From Pogonophryne albipinna (taxonomy: Eukaryota > Chordata > Actinopteri > Perciformes > Artedidraconidae), in contig CM053261.1 in the NCBI GenBank assembly GCA_028583405.1, positions 12,270,459-12,334,458 on the forward strand: a DNA stretch of 64,000 nucleotides, given 5' to 3'. This document shows positions 22,950 through 36,400 of this stretch, piece by piece. Positions within the stretch are counted from its first letter, which is position 1. Every line of letters starts with the position of its first letter. The notes beneath the pieces were generated by a model, which was not told the origin of the DNA, made no database searches, and worked only from the letters and a program-made list of their open reading frames with translations. The translations under genes and the position numbers were made by a program.

Positions 22950-24564
22950 ATTTGTATTGTGCATATTGCATGCATCATTGAAAAAGCAGAAAGCCATGTA
23001 TGTGTGAGCGCTTAAGTTACATACATTTTTTGTAAATACTATTGTTATAAAATAAAAAGCTACAACAATTATTCTTATCTTTAAATTGTTTTACTTTTTG
23101 TGTCAGTTAAATCAAGTGTCATATTTTTATTGTTTCATTTATTTAACTCTATTTGGAAGAAAAAAAGGTGAAAATGAACCTGACTTTATTCTCATAGATC
23201 TCCATATCAGTCTATATAAACCAGTGATTGTCTGGCTGGGGGCTCAGAAGATTACTGGTGGTATTACCTTTGTATTCTTTATCTTGGCAGATAACAGGGA
23301 TCAGAGTTAAACTACTGGGAATAGCTATTGTTAGTTCTCTGAATGTATGTTTATATACCCAGGTATTACTTTACAAAGGGTGATGTCAATACTGTATGTG
23401 TAAGTGAGTAAACCTGACCTTAAACATTTTCTATAGAAATATGACATTACAGTTACGCTATGCTTTATTTCAGACACATAGGTCTACATTTGTATACAAA
23501 TAATAAAATCAAAACAATACCAACACAACGTTGGGGTTGCAGCCTGATCAGGGCACATACAGACATTTATTCTGATGTCTAAACTAAAGGAATAACTTGT
23601 TTCACTTTGTGTGTGCTCAGTTAATACTATTATGTTGAGCTTTCTTAATCAATTAATTGACATTTACATGAAAGGTGGGAGCATACTGGTCACAAAAATA
23701 TGAAGTGCTCTTGTCCATCTTGTGAGTTGGACAAAGATTGTGAATGCATCATTAAATGTCACTTGGAGCTCTTTGAATTTTTCTTTTCTGTAAATGCATC
23801 CATGTGGGCAATATAAATCGGGTAGTTTTACTATCATTTATTTTCAAGATTATTATAATGTAATTATAATTATGTAATGTGTGAAAAACTTAGATTGCAG
23901 GTTCCTCAACAGTGCAATTTACAATAAATAAAACAATAAATATAAAAAACACCTGTGCACTGTGTAGTTTATTTGTCAGCATATTAGTTTGTGCCTACAG
24001 TTTGTAGCACTGATGCTTTTCCCCACAGTTGGTCAACCATAAAGAATGAAGGAAAATGTTGCTTCTCCTTGATTTCAGCAATCATCATTACACTATTTTT
24101 AGATTTAGATTTAATATCATACATACTGCAGACAATAACTTGAGCAGAGTATGAAGAGTTGATTAATCTGCAATATTTATGTTTAAAATTAACTCCATCT
24201 CCTTTCCAATAACCAGTTGCATTATTAATATAATGAATATTAATGACTGATTTAAGTTGAAATGCATCTTATTTATTTTATTCTGGAAAGTTTGAGTGAC
24301 GCAGTAAACTTCCGGTTACGCAACATCTCAGACGTTGTTTTTACGCTGGTTCTGAAGTTAGCCGACGGTAACTAGTTAGCTAGCTAATTTGTTATACTTC
24401 GCGGCGTTCACGCAGTTTTAATGGTATAGTTGTATACTATTTGCTCTAAATAATTAAGCTGGGTTTCCAAAGTACAACAGTCGTCTTCCGTTACGTTTTA
24501 GTCGGTGTTTGTTGGTAAACAATCGCCCTTAGTCGTTTAGCCTAGCAGGCTAACAGGATCTACA
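22950..24564. other. gsc2 3' UTR, intergenic DNA and ess2 promoter
   Basis: The gsc2 3' UTR probably ends just after AATAAA at 23051. The middle is AT-rich with nothing I can support. 24290-24560 is promoter-like, with a CTTCCGG ETS-type core at about 24309 and TGACGCAG/TTACGC motifs, just upstream of the ess2 start. Confidence 0.45.
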
Positions 24565-27500
24565 ATGGAGGGCAGCGCCAGCGTGAGGAAAGCTCTGTTC
24601 GGGACTCTAGTCCCTGTTACAGTCTCAACAATGGCTCTTCTCCAACAACCAGAGAAGGATGACAAAGAAAAGACGAGGAGAAAGGTCCTCGATGAAGATA
24701 ATTATATTGAGGTAACTAAATGACAGACTACGACGTAGGGACGAGCTATAAGTTATCATCAACGTGCTGTGTTAGCTCGATTATTGCTAACAAATAAAAA
24801 GGTTAAATAGCATATTTTGTGTATTTTATAAACATACATTTGGTGTTTATCGTTGATTGAGTCCAGTTGATTTAGTTATATCATTATCCTAAGTGTCCTT
24901 TAGCTTTGAAACTATTAAAAGGTGGTGTTTCATATCAGACATGTCCTACCTGCTCTTTATTTTAAGGGAAAATTTGTGCATTAGGAAATTGATTGGCACT
25001 AATCTCTCTAAATATATAATACATAAAAACGTCCTGACTCGCTTGGGGCACTAGCAAGCCAAGTTACTATACCAGATGTTTGTGAGGCTGGTTTGAAGAA
25101 ATAAATCAATTATACTATTTCTTGTATAGTAACAACGAGAATGATGTTGTTTTACTTTTTGCAAAGTCCAATGTACCTGTCTTTCTACTTGTAACAGAGT
25201 CTGGAGAAGATCATCCAGCGGGACTTCTTCCCAGATGTGACTAAGCTGCAGGCGCAGAGGGAATATCTGGAAGCAGAGGAAACTGGTGACCTAGTGAGGA
25301 TGAGAGAGATATCCATCCGCTATGGATCATCTTTGACTAAATCTACACCTCGGTCTTCTGCACCCTGTAAGTAGTATGAGCAGTCAAATAGAACATGATA
25401 TGTTCACCATGTTATACATTTTGTACAGAATTAAAGATCCAATCTGTTCTTTGTAGGCCTACCTATTTACTTTTCTTTATTCCTGCAGATGTGACACCGG
25501 CTAGCTTTGAGACACCAGTGGGCGGCCCAGGGTCTCCTTCCTCGACTCTTGGAGGTAAAGGTTTCGATGGAGGTACGTATCTCATTTTTAAGAAGAAAAA
25601 CAGACAACAAATCAATGTTCAGAGCATTATTTGTTTGTTTCTATGATGTCACACAACTGTCCAAAATTAAAACTTGTTTTGCAATAATACTCTGATGATT
25701 TGACTCACAATTGCTCAAGAGTCATTTAACCCTATTTCAATCGATGTTGTATTCATAGAGAGCAAGTGCGGCGACAAGGAGGAGAAAGAGCTGCCCTGTC
25801 TGGATCGCTTCCTTGCTAAAAATACCAGTGAGGATAATGCATCATTTGAGCAGATCATGGATTTGGCAGAAGACAAGAACAGGCTAAGGCATTCCTGGTT
25901 ATACGAGGCTGAAACTGAATACAAAGAGGTATGTGTTTGGAGAATCGTTTTGAATTCAATCAAACTACTTGGGATAACAGGTGTGCTGATCATAGACCTA
26001 TTATAATTTGATAAACATTTGATTGACAAAATTGTTGCATGTAATATTTCTGTCAGGTTCAAGACTGAAGTTAAGTCCTGCTCATTAAGCCGTATCTTTT
26101 TGGGTTATGAACATTGCGCGATTCTTTTACAGTTCCAGTTGATCTTTGGTACATTCCTTCACGGTATTACAAATGTTTTTTTGACTTGTTTGTTCAGCGC
26201 CATGAACAGAATCTTGCATTGCCATCAGTAGAGAAAGGAGCACTTGAATGTGTCAAAGCTGGACTCGAGACATGGGAGTACAAAGCAAAGAATGCCTTGA
26301 TGTATTATCCAGAAGGTAAGTAGACCACACTTGAATTTCATTTCCTTTCAGACATAAATAGGTTTTGAAGGCATGTTATTGATCACATTTAGCTGTACAC
26401 GAAGAAAGATTTTCATGTTGTTTCACATGTTTAATTTTTGTTTAGGTGTTAAAGATGATGATGATCAATTTAAGAAGCCACGGGAGGTCATTCACAAGAA
26501 CACACGCTTTGTTGGAGACCCATTCAGCAAAGCTCTCAACAAAAGCCAGATTCAGCAGGCTGCAGCTCTCAATGCACAGGTACCTTTCAGGAATATGGGT
26601 TATAAAAACATTGATGTTTGGCCTACATGATGTGCCCCATACTTGTGAATGCAGCATGACAGTCTATTCTTGTTGAATCAGAGTGCTTGTTTGAGAGTGA
26701 TGCAGCTAATGCATCTCGTTTTCTGTCCAGTTCAAACAGGGTAAAGTAGGCCCCGATGGTAAAGAGCTCATCCCACATGAATCCCCAACAGTGAATGGAT
26801 ATGGTTTTGAAAGCATGCCATCCCCTGCACCTGGTAAGTGGATCTTTAATCCTCCTCATTATAGTTACACTCCTGAGACAGATACAACTAAATGTTTCCT
26901 TAAAGGCTCATTCAGCAATTACATACTTTTTGAGAAGAGTTCTGAAAGCAGTTTCTGTCCCATCAGGTGGAGCCGAGTCGCCTCTAATGACCTGGGGTGA
27001 GATCGAGAGCACCCCCTTTCGCCTGGACGGATCAGACAGCCCTTATGTTGAGAGGAATCATGGACCATCATTTAAGGTACTGACCCCACATAGGTATCTG
27101 TTTTGTTTATGAGTTGTTAAGTTGTAAGATGTTGACATTGTACGTTGTTTCTTTAAAGATTCCAGAACCAGGACGGCGAGAGAGGCTGGGAATAAAGATG
27201 GCCAATGAAGCTGCAGCTAAAAACCGTGCAAAGAAGCAGGAGGCGTGGCGAAAGGTCACAGAGAACCTTGCAAGGTAAAAACGGATCTTCTGCAGTCTTG
27301 ATTATATCTGCTTCTACGTGAATCTGTCAAATCCTGCCTTTAAAAGGGGATGTTGAGCTTAAATGTAATTGGTTTAGGCTATTTGTTTTCTTTATTACTG
27401 CAGGTGTAAAGGAATCCATAGTATTATAAACTAACTGACCTCATCAACTTTTGTGTTGCAGTCTTACGCCTAAAGGTCTGAGTCCAGCGCTAACCCCCGC

Positions 27501-27735
27501 CCTGCAGAGGCTTGTTAATCGGACATCAAGCAAATACACAGACAAAGCACTCCGAGCGAGCTACACCCCGTCCCCCTCACATGGAGTCTGCAAGTCTCCC
27601 TTCGGTGGCCCATCCACTCCCTCTGGAACGCCAACGCCGACCAAAGCCAAGACGCCGAGCTCTCAGGACCTTACATCACTCACAGACAATCTGCTGCAAC
27701 TGCCCAAGAGACGGAAAGCCGCAGACTATTTCTAA
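24565..27735 (+). CDS. ess2: splicing factor ESS-2 homolog (DGCR14)
   Basis: Ten coding exons: 24565-24711, 25198-25366, 25489-25572, 25759-25928, 26198-26315, 26446-26579, 26731-26833, 26967-27076, 27159-27274 and 27462-27735. All have GT/AG borders and one continuous frame gives 474 aa (human 476). Family landmarks: VLDEDNYIESLEKIIQRDFF near the N-terminus, the FDGESKCGDKEEKE region, the acidic/charged KNALMYYPEG segment, NTRFVGDPFSKALNKSQIQQ, PLMTWGEIESTPFRLDG, GRRERLGIKMANEAAAKNRA and a Ser/Pro-rich C-terminus ending PKRRKAADYF. ESS2 is a nuclear protein of the spliceosomal C complex, also reported as a coactivator. AATAAA at 28245. No breaks seen. Confidence 0.95.
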
Positions 27736-28960
27736 GGAAATTGTACAAAACAGACATATTCTGACAAGAAGAACTTGATTATGATCTGCCCAGACACAGA
27801 TTTGTCAAGTTAAATCGCACATCTTTTTCAGACGGATAAAGGAATCCAGGAAGACTGAAGATTTTTTATGGATTTTCTTTTATTACTTTTTGCTCAGATG
27901 TTTTTATGTAGACCCCTGTGAAAAACGTGTCTACATTATATTTAATTACTATATTTTTTATATTTTGTTTTATCCCTAATGCAAGATGTCATAGATTTTT
28001 GAACAGCTGTTTCCACCTACCCGGCACACCAAATTAAATCAGTATAACACAGTAGCTCTTTCTGAGAATGACACTTATAATTGAGTTTTCGCCGCACAGC
28101 CTCCTCTCGCTGTCGCCCAGCTCTCGATACAAGCTGCCAAAACATTTGAGTGTTTGTCTCTGCATTATAAAGAAAAATCAAAGTGACGTGTTTTGTTACT
28201 GTAAAAAGGGTTTTCCCATTGTCACACTATTATGTTGTTGTAACAATAAATCAGGTTTTTTTTGTTAAACCGCTCTGTCTAATTGATGAGTTTTCTTTTA
28301 CCTTCTAAATGTATAGTTGAAAATGTTTTCAAACACACTTGAACTCGGCATCATACATTTTTTCATTTTCACTTAAATCTAAAAGATAAAATGTTGTACA
28401 TTTTTTGCACAAAACTAATTTAAGCTTTAAGTCTAGTCATACTATTCTGTCTGCAACATGCCCTGAGTTTATTTTGGGGGGTGGGGCATCAGAGGTTACA
28501 GGTTCAACAAATGCAGTCAGGTGAGGTTGTCCTGGTATGTGGGCAAGCCAACACACAGACAAACTGTAGCTTCATTTACAACTTCACCTTCACGCTGCAA
28601 ACACAGTTTTTCCTGCATCACTAGCGGTCCTTTGACGTGACGTAGTTTGACGTAGGGAGGACTACGGGCTATTTCTGCTTGGATTTGTTTAGTCACTGCC
28701 CTGGAAAGCCAGGGGGTGCACATGCAATGATGCTGGACAAAATGAAACTTTCTTGTTCTCTTGAGTGCAATGGATGTTATTATGGAGGATACATATATAA
28801 ATATAGCAGTCAACATAGCACACATTGAGGAATGTAATGCTTTAATTAAATTTATTTACCCTCTGGACTGCAAACTGCAAAATCTTCATCAAGCTTAACG
28901 GATCACCAGAACCAGCCAAAGTGTTAATCATCAGGGACCTGGAGGAACTGGAAAATATCA
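27736..28960. other. ess2 3' UTR and intergenic DNA
   Basis: The ess2 3' UTR probably ends near 28265. 28300-28850 holds no exon I can support. The start of the downstream LINE may lie within 28830-28970, but its 5' boundary is not clear. Confidence 0.4.
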
Positions 28961-31900
28961 ATGAAACAAATCAGACAAGGTAACGAAAATAAAACACTAC
29001 CATGACAATTCCAGATAATAAACATATCTCCATCAAGACTAGAAACTTTTGCATATACAGAGCATGAAACACTTGGACATGGAAAATGACATGCTGAACA
29101 ATATCAACAACAGCTGCAACTATTTCACAGAAGAGCAATTCAATGTAACGTGTCAATCAGAAGAGAACATATCAATTATCCACTTCAATAGCAGAAGCCT
29201 ATATGCCAACTTCCTCAACATTAAAGAATATCTAAGTCCGTTTAAGAACCCATTCAACATCATAGCAATATCAGAGACCTGGATCAGTGCTGAGAAAGGT
29301 GAGGACTTTGAGATGGATGGCTACGAAATGAATTATATAAACAGAAGGAATAAGAGAGGAGGGGGTGTGGCAATATGTGGATAAAGGAATGACCTATAAG
29401 GTGGTGGAGAGCACGACAACAGCTGTTTGTTTGAATGTGTTACAGTAGACATTTGTATGGAAAAGTCTACAAATGTGATGGTGAGCTGTATATACAGAGC
29501 TCCTGGAACCTGGAAACACATTTACAGATAGGATAGACATTTTTTTTACTAAATCATTACAAAAAATGATGTTTATCTGTGGGGATTACAATATTGACCT
29601 GTTGAATCCAAAAAAGCATAAAATGACAGAAGACTTCAATACATTGTGCAATATGGGTTTGTATCCTAAAATCACCAGACCTAGAATAACTTCTCATTCT
29701 GCTACATTAATAGACAACATATTCACAAACATTATGGAAAACAATACAGTAGGCGGACTATTATATAGTGACATAAGTGATCATTTAGCTGTTTTTATTG
29801 TCTATCACTGTAGTTATAAGAAACCTAAAGTCGCCAGCCATTTCAAATACAAAAGATTGCGAACTGAAGATAACATAAATGCATTTAAGAATGACTTACT
29901 AAATCAGAATTGGAGGGTAGAGAGAGACGATATTGACAAGGCCTATGATGAATTTCTAAACATTTTTAAAATGTCACTTTATGACAAACTGTCCTGTGAA
30001 ACAATGCAGAGAGAGACACGTACACAAACTCACACTGCATGGATCAGTGGATCACTAATGGCCTAAATATAGACAATTCATAAAATATAGAACTTCCAAA
30101 GCAGAAAATAAATATAAAAGATATAAGAATAAATTAACCAATATTATGAGAATATGTAAGAAAGAATACTGTAATAAAATATTAGAGAATAATAACAATA
30201 ATATGAAAGGTTTATGGAAGGTATGAAATAGTGTCATTAGAAATGGAGCAAAAAATTCAGGTTACCCTGAGTTTTTTGTTGACAAAGATAATGTGATCAA
30301 TAAACAGAAGATGTGGTTTTACCAATTCTTTGTTAATGTGCGGCCAGATCTGGCAGAAAAAATTAAAACCGTAGAAACAACAAAAGGGGAAGATACGGAC
30401 CTCTGGAATGAAAACAATAGCTCTTTCTTCCTCAGAGCAGTCGAAGAAAAAGAAATCATAGACACTGTACGAAAATGTAAAAGAAAATCCTCGACCGATT
30501 GGAATAATATTGATATGATTATAGTAAAATACATTATTGAAGAAATTGCAGAACCATTAACACATCTTTGTAACTTGTCTTTTCAATCTGGTAAATTCCC
30601 TAATAAAATGAAAATAGCTAAAGTTATACCATTATATAAAACTGGGGATAAACACCATTACACAAATTACAGGCCTGTTTCTTTGCTCTCCCAGTTTTCC
30701 AAGATCCTTGAAAAGCTTTTTACAAAAAGACTTGACAATTTAATGGAAACACATCAGCTTTTGGACGACAGTCAATATGGATTCAGGAAAGATAGATCAA
30801 CATCTATGGCACTAATGGAATTAAGTGAGGAAATAGCAAACTGCATGGACAATAAAAAACAAGCAGTGGGAATATTTATAGACCTACAAAAAGCATTTGA
30901 CACCATAGATCACAACATTTTACTGACAAAACTGGAACGGTATGGCATCAGAGGGGTGGGATTAGACTGGGTGAGAGATTATTCAAGCAACAGACAACAA
31001 TTTGTTGAAATAGGTGAACATAAATCAGAATACATGAACATAACTTGTGGAGTACCTCAGGGGTCTGTGTTGGGTCCAAAGCTGTTCCTCATATACATCA
31101 ACGATATTTGCAGAGTATCAAATACATTGAAATTTATTTTATTTGCAGATGATACTAATTTGTTTTGTTCTGGTGACAATTTAAAACAGCTAATGGAGGT
31201 AATAACAGCAGAAATAATTAAAGTAAAACATTGGTTTGATAAGAACAAATTATCATTAAATATAAGCAAAACAAATATTATGCTATTTGGAAAACATAAA
31301 ACAAATCCACAGGTGCAATTAATACTAGACAACATAAACATAGAACGAGTATATGTAAATAAGTTCCTTGGTGTGGTTTTGGACCACAAAATCAGCTGGA
31401 AACCTCATATCACTCATGTAAAAGCAAAACTGGCTAAGACTATCTCAATATTGGGGAAAGCAAGACACATTCTGGAATACAAATCATGATATACTCTGTA
31501 TAATACACTCATATATTGCCATATCTGAGTTACTGTGTGGAGATTTGGGGACACACTTACAAAACCAACCTACAGCCGTTATGCACATTACAAAAGAGGA
31601 CTATAAGAATAATCAATAATGTTGGATATCTTGAACACACTAATGCATTATTCTTGAAGTCACACACACTGAAGTTTACCGATCTGGTTAAATTTAAAAC
31701 TGCACAAATCATGTACAGAGCAAGACATAATCTACTTCAAATTACAAACATTGTTCATAGATAGAGGGTGGGTATAATTTGAGAGGAAATCTACATTTTA
31801 AACAACTCTAGGTCAGAACAACTCTATGTGCATAACAATCTGTGGGGTGATTTTATGGAATGGTTTGGAGCAGGAGTTAAAACAAAGCACAAGCATAATT

Positions 31901-31997
31901 CAGTTTAAAAGGATGTACAGAAACACTTTTTGGGAAAACTATGAGAATGAAGAGAGGTGATTGAAGATGAGAAATTATTGTAAATGTATGTATAAAT

Positions 31998-32080
31998 GTA
32001 AATATGTAAGTAGGAATAACTTGCAGAAATGATTTAAACTTTAAATCATTTCTGCAAGTTATTCCTACTTACATATTTAC
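31998..32080. repeat. perfect 41-bp-arm palindrome in the LINE 3' region
   Basis: Arms 31998-32038 and 32040-32080 are exact reverse complements around a single central base at 32039. The left arm is the LINE 3' sequence and the right arm is its inverted copy. See the next entry, which overlaps its last four bases. Confidence 0.97.
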
Positions 32081-32135
32081 TGCTGATCAATGATTATCCT
32101 TTACATTTTAAAGGATAATCATTGATCAGCAGTAA
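32077..32135. repeat. second, overlapping 27-bp-arm palindrome
   Basis: Arms 32077-32103 and 32109-32135 are exact reverse complements with a 5-base loop (32104-32108). Its left arm begins inside the right arm of the preceding palindrome (shared TTAC at 32077-32080), so the two hairpins are chained. Normal LINE 3' sequence resumes after it. Confidence 0.97.
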
Positions 32136-32359
32136 GTAAGGGGTGGGAATTATAAGCATTTGCTTCCTCCTGCTCCCTTTCGGACACATATGATTTATTA
32201 TTATTATGAATATTTTTGTTGAATATATAAATATTATTATGAATATTGATAAATACTGTATTCTAACAATACGGTATTCTGTTTTTCACATTTGCTATTT
32301 TTTATTAGTTTTTTTAATCTGTTCGAAATAAAGATTGAAATGAAAAAAATGAAAATGAA

Positions 32360-33120
32360 CACAGTTTGAAAATCCTGAGATTATGATTTTTTTCCTGTAA
32401 AGCGACACCTGCACTCGTTTATGTTCATGACCGTTGATGATAAAATGAACATTCCTAACATACCTCTTCCTGCAGGCATTGTACTCTACATATGCCTGAC
32501 AATGGGTGTTACAGAGTTTGATATATTTCCGATATAAAAATGTAAATCATAAAAAAGACAAGGACTCATTGTTGTGAATCTTGGAGTTTAACCCATGGGC
32601 AATCACACAAGGTCAAATAGGTCAGACTGTCCTATAAAGACAATGAGATATGGTTGGAAATGCTTATTCATACATTTTTGTAGTTACAAGGTTTCTCAAG
32701 TATCCCAAACATAAACGCATAATTTAATGAATGATTTGAGTGGAATGATTTAGGCTGGCATATTTTTAGAACACATTTATGCTTAATTGGAGTGATGAAT
32801 TACGTGAATTTGCAACCGGTGAACTATGTTGTTCCCTTTAATTATGTTTTTTAATTAGTACAATCACACTTCATCAAAGTATTCTGATAAGCGTAACTAA
32901 CATGAAAATACAAAGCCCAGTACCAGGAGCAGCTTTCATTATCTGTTTGATAAACTGCGCCAGTGTGTCTATGCCATTCCGCTCACTGATAACGCATTGG
33001 GTTGAATTCATTTTTAAATAATCTCAAGGGGCGTGCACACACATTGGGTTATCGTATGTCCCTCTGGGTCTGAGCAGCTAAACTCCGCCCCGGCAGCTCT
33101 TCCAGCTGATAGCCTGTGTT
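32360..33120. other. intergenic region between LINE and dgcr2
   Basis: No exon, RNA gene or transposon end recognised. Composition becomes GC-richer from about 33050 toward the dgcr2 promoter. Confidence 0.45.
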
Positions 33121-33458
33121 TGTGTTAGAATATTTGGGATTGTTGTGATCTGAGGCCGCGGCCATCTTGGATCAACTCTGCTCCACACTGAGCAGCAAGA
33201 GAGGAAGGAGGACGTGAACGGCTGAGCTAACGTTAGCTGCTCGAAGAGATTAACCACAATTTGTGTCGCTGTGCGGTGCGACTATGCTTCATGTGCGATA
33301 TTTTTCTTTTATATATGCATCTTTGAGTGCATAAAAATGGGTATAAACTGTTGTAAACGGTCAACGTTATAACTCCGGAGAGGGCGGCGGCGGCGGCGCA
33401 TATCCTCGGTATATGTTTTAAATTTCTGGATAGAGGAGTAACTATGAATGGAGGATAA
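33121..33458 (+). promoter_or_regulatory. dgcr2: dgcr2 promoter/leader with YY1-like site and three upstream ORFs
   Basis: GGCCATCTTGG at 33160-33170 matches the YY1 element often found just downstream of TATA-less starts. A (GGC)n stretch follows near 33378-33400. Three short upstream ORFs lie in the leader: 33284-33334 (16 codons plus stop), 33337-33372 (11 codons plus stop) and 33444-33458 (4 codons plus stop). The stop of the last is immediately followed by the dgcr2 ATG at 33459. If the transcript starts upstream of 33284, these could dampen translation or regulate reinitiation. Confidence 0.5.
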
Positions 33459-36400
33459 ATGTTGCCAAAGGCTGACTGCAGCAGTTTCGTCCTCTTCTCT
33501 CTTCTCATTGTCCTCACATTAACGGACCCACCACGGACAGGTAAATGCATCCTAGTTGTTTTCCTTTGCATGCACTCATGTGGGCTCGAAACCGAGATTA
33601 CAGCTGTAAGCAGAAAGCAGCGGAAAGGCCTGCTGGATAAACCGGGGGCTCTGGTGATTTTTAACCCGCTGCTGTGGTACTGCTGGACGGCGTGCAAGAC
33701 CGCCATGCTGTCGCCACTGTAGCAATAATAAAAATAAGTCATATCGTTAATCTTAAAATAACAAACACTTTAATATTATTGCAGTCCACACAGCCACATT
33801 ATAATACAAAACTAAAACATTTTTCACATTCTTCTTTCATAAGCTATTTTTGACACTTATATTATAAATAGGGCTGCATTGGGAAATTGTGTTATAGAGC
33901 TTTAACTTCAGCTATATTATAAAAGCTGTGTATTTAACAGGCATTTCAACCTAGGTGTGTTTGCCCTCCACTGTATTCCCTGGATGATGTCCGCTTTTGA
34001 TGCGAAGGTGTAATTTAAAATGCATGTCAGATATTCATGTTCCTGCATCACAAAAGCTGGCTCTCATGACTCATCCTTGAGCTCCACAGTTATACATTTT
34101 GGAGTCATAACTGCACAGCAATGTATTTGTCATGACACTTTCCTAAAGATGCTTTTATGCAGCACATACTGCAGATAGATACATCTATGATATATTAAAA
34201 CATACACAACCTTTAATAACAAAAACATAATCTGCATGTCTTTAAAAAAAGAAAATTGCCATTCCAATACAGTATTGGTACACCAAAGTCCTCTTTAGGT
34301 ACTAACTTCTTTCACAAGATGCCACAGGCAACTGATTTAATGTCATTTGTCTCCATTGGAAGTCTGTCATTTTGCTTTGATTGCAAACACTTGAAAAGGC
34401 TTTCACAGATTCTTTCAAGCATAAAGAACAAAAGCATCTTGTGGTTTCCTTAGGGCCGATCTTGTGATCCTTATACAATCCTGTGGATTGTAAAGTTCAA
34501 GTCGTGTATAAACACTTTATGGTTTGGTTTTCTAAAAAGGAGTGCCCAGACAGCGCAGTACATATAACACTGCATTCTTCTTATGGTTTATTTGTGTTCT
34601 TGGTAAATATATTAGGAGGCTCTTCATGGTATATTTGCACTTACGTATATAGTGTTATGAGCTGTAATTATTCACCTTTTAGGTCGTTATTTACTCTAAT
34701 GCTCAACAGCAAACATGATGCCTGTTTTGTGCTTAAAGCCTTTCCCTGGGTTTGAAACCACTAGTTGTTTTGGGGATAGTGTGGCCTTCATGCCAAGCCT
34801 CCTACACAGCGGGGACAATCGGTTTTTAATCGTATTTTGCACAGTCTGTGTCACAGAGGATGTGTTTTTGTGGAGCATGCTGGTGCACATTAAGTGCACG
34901 CTTCCCAAAGCTTGATTCCCACACATAACTTGAACATTCATTTGAGGGATAATCCAGTTTACTGGAACATAATTCAATAAAACGTAAACGCGTAGGTGTA
35001 CCATGAAAGTGTTTTGGTTACACAGGTATGCTTGAGCCATATTTCAGCTTCTTTCAGAATGCATCATACAATCACATGGCTGTTAAATGGGATCATTGCC
35101 TTCAGTTCTAGGTAGTGGTGAGTAGTGAGCTAGGCAACATTAAAATGTAGTTTTGGATGAACCCAGTGACTTTTTAATTATAAACACCATTATCACCCTT
35201 AGTACCCACTCTAGATTAGACTCTGTTGGTTGCTCCTGCATGTATGATTGACATTACTGTGCTCAGTATTGCAAAATTATGTGACGGATGTAAAAACTGA
35301 AATACTTAAGATATGATGATGATCATATACACAGTGCGGTGGCTCGGTGGTTAGCACATGTGCATGTCGTGTGGTGGCAATAAACTACACATAGGAACAT
35401 GCTTCAGGATCATAACTATGTTGTCCACCTGATTATTGTGACCATTTGTACCGTGGGCAAACTTCTTCCCAATGCAATGGCAATCTTTAGTAATGGAAGC
35501 TTTACTGTTTGTGTTTTGCTTACCAGCAATCACATATTGGAACTCCAGACAGTAGACACTATACTTCAATGCAGTTGAGTGCAGATCATTAGCGTTCTAC
35601 TGTTTATTGTCTTAATGAAAAGCCATTCATTCATTCTTACAACATAACAACTATAATCCTTCTTTAGATTATTGGCTTACAATGGGGGGAAAAAAGTGAT
35701 CCACCAATAACTACGGTGTTTTTGAAAACCAAAAATATTCAATTGGTAAACAAATATATATTATTATTCGGTTGTTATGTTTTATCAGGTTTATTGATGT
35801 GTTAAGAAGTAACAATAACACAGATACATCGGCCACTGAAACATTTTGCAACATGTCGCTCATGCTGATTGTTGCTATATGTGCAGGAAATGAAAATGTT
35901 GGGATGATTGTGTCACAGGGAAGAAATATTTTAGCAACATGTTGGAAAACCAAGAGTCTTGTACAGATACCCCACCAGCTGCCTTCAGATAAATCCTTGA
36001 TATCTTATGATCTGGGTCCCTTAAGAATAATGCGTGTTATGCCTGGAACACTACTCTTCATATATTAACATTTACTCCTCCTAATATGGTAAAGTGCAGT
36101 GCTTCAGCTCTGTATTTAAAGTAATCCTGTTTATCATTTTTAGTGTCAGCGTTGTCATATTAGTACTGAGAAGTGAAAGTTACAAGCCTTTCAGGGCAAC
36201 ACACACACATTTCCAGGTCTGTACAGAATCATTTGGAGCTTCATTCATAACGTTGACATTTCAATTCTAGCCTGCATGTCTATTCAGTTAAACCCTCTGT
36301 TTCTGCATGTTAAGATTAGGCTATTATAGTTAGTTTTATAGGGGTTGCTTTATAGGATTGTTTCCTAATCATGTGATCCAAACAAATAACTCCAGAGAGT

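Larger units (their letters stand above)
28970..32355 (+). mobile_element. decayed jockey/CR1-type LINE (endonuclease + reverse transcriptase)
   Basis: Pieces of one non-LTR retrotransposon in several frames. An AP endonuclease N-terminal part lies at 29049-29384 (ISIIHFNSRSLYANF, then IIAISETWIS). It shifts frame and stops, then the C-terminal endonuclease part appears at 29566-30066 (ICGDYNIDLLN, DNIFTN, and the catalytic SDH). The reverse transcriptase at 30293-31489 keeps all main blocks: NYRPVSLLSQFSKILEKLF, QYGFRKDRSTSMAL, FIDLQKAFDTIDHN, CGVPQGSVLGP and the catalytic FADDTNLF. A downstream frame at 31516-31764 (YLSYCVEIWGHTYKTNLQPL) is the C-terminal region. The element ends in an A-rich, repeated GAAATG-like tail near 32335-32355. 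It is dead through frameshifts and stops, though the RT segment remains nearly 400 codons open. Clade assignment is tentative. Confidence 0.85.

Noticed and set aside
33233..33742. 169-codon minus-strand open frame over dgcr2 exon 1
   Set aside because: Antisense to the recognised signal-peptide exon and CpG-rich leader; no domain or signal of its own.
35335..35365. SINE head resembling GTGGCTCGGTGGTTAGCAC
   Set aside because: Only about 25 bases match a common fish repeat start and no body or tail follows.
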